Below are positions 5,242 to 5,325 of a stretch of 5,325 nt of DNA, piece after piece. The notes below the pieces were generated by a model that worked only from the letters and a program-made list of their open reading frames with translations, was not told the origin of the DNA and did not search any database. This DNA comes from JBGOTP01 sp041476545 (GTDB taxonomy: Bacteria; Acidobacteriota; Vicinamibacteria; Vicinamibacterales; CAVVIG01): the NCBI GenBank assembly GCA_041476545.1, contig JBGOTP010000352.1:1-5325 (forward strand), read 5' to 3'. Every line of letters begins with the position of its first letter. Within the stretch, counting starts at the first letter, position 1. The translations under genes and the position numbers were made by a program.

Positions 5242-5325
5242 GTGACTCCGCGACACCTTTGTGAGGAGTTGTATCGCTCTGAGGACCGGTCCGGCGCTCT
5301 ACTTCGCGAGGCGGGCCGCTCTCGA
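5242..5325 (+). CDS. Start of a possible gene running off the right edge
   Basis: A GTG at 5242 lies four bases after the TAG of the small upstream gene and opens a frame without stops to the window end (28 codons). It begins TPRHLCEELYRSEDRSGALL after the initiator and looks like an ordinary amphipathic helix. The tight spacing would make it a co-transcribed partner of the small gene. No Shine-Dalgarno is evident, and 28 codons are too few to exclude chance, so this is tentative and no family can be named. Confidence 0.4.
   Translation, partial: MTPRHLCEELYRSEDRSGALLREAGRSR

Noticed and set aside
1..5325. CRISPR arrays, tRNA or rRNA genes, riboswitches, known defence or biosynthetic clusters
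   Set aside because: No regularly spaced repeats, cloverleaf-like sequence or rRNA-like stretches were seen, and none of the genes belongs to a defence or secondary-metabolite system that I recognise.

Overview
The window is a GC-rich (roughly two-thirds G+C by eye), densely coded bacterial chromosome segment. The best guess for its source is an acidobacterium, perhaps of the Vicinamibacteria type. This rests on the large exported protein that fuses HEAT-like repeats to a cyclophilin-type domain, a combination I associate with that group, and on a GAAGGCA-type polypurine spacer. Both are recollections of style, not database results.

Layout. Positions 2-112 (+) hold the last 36 codons of a gene entering from the left, possibly an IS4-like transposase; a GGCATTA end-like sequence follows 22 nt later. 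Positions 145-3589 are a three-gene minus-strand cluster read right to left. It comprises a beta-CASP metallo-beta-lactamase ribonuclease-like protein (2210-3589), an unrecognised 56-residue protein (2043-2213), and a signal-peptide-bearing HEAT/cyclophilin protein (145-2046). Each junction is a 4-nt ATGA stop/start overlap, so the three are very probably co-transcribed and translationally coupled. Positions 3590-3654 are a short divergent spacer made almost entirely of purines on the + strand. Positions 3655-4542 (+) encode a stand-alone protein of the methylenetetrahydrofolate reductase fold. Its 3' end overlaps by 17 bp, tail to tail, the end of an XRE-type regulator (4526-4900, -). The regulator is divergent from a small unknown gene (4977 or 5010 to 5237, +), and an AT-rich spacer containing an imperfect 28-bp palindrome lies between them. 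A further possible gene starts 4 nt after that small gene and runs off the right edge.

How the parts relate. The beta-CASP protein should act on RNA in the cytoplasm, whereas the HEAT/cyclophilin protein should be exported, so their coupling is genomic rather than an obvious shared pathway. The XRE regulator and its divergent small gene look like a small self-regulated module. No CRISPR array, tRNA, rRNA or known defence system is visible. The most unusual items are the coupled 56-aa gene, the cyclophilin domain that lacks its catalytic motif, the XRE/palindrome module and the possible insertion-sequence edge next to the operon's last stop codon.
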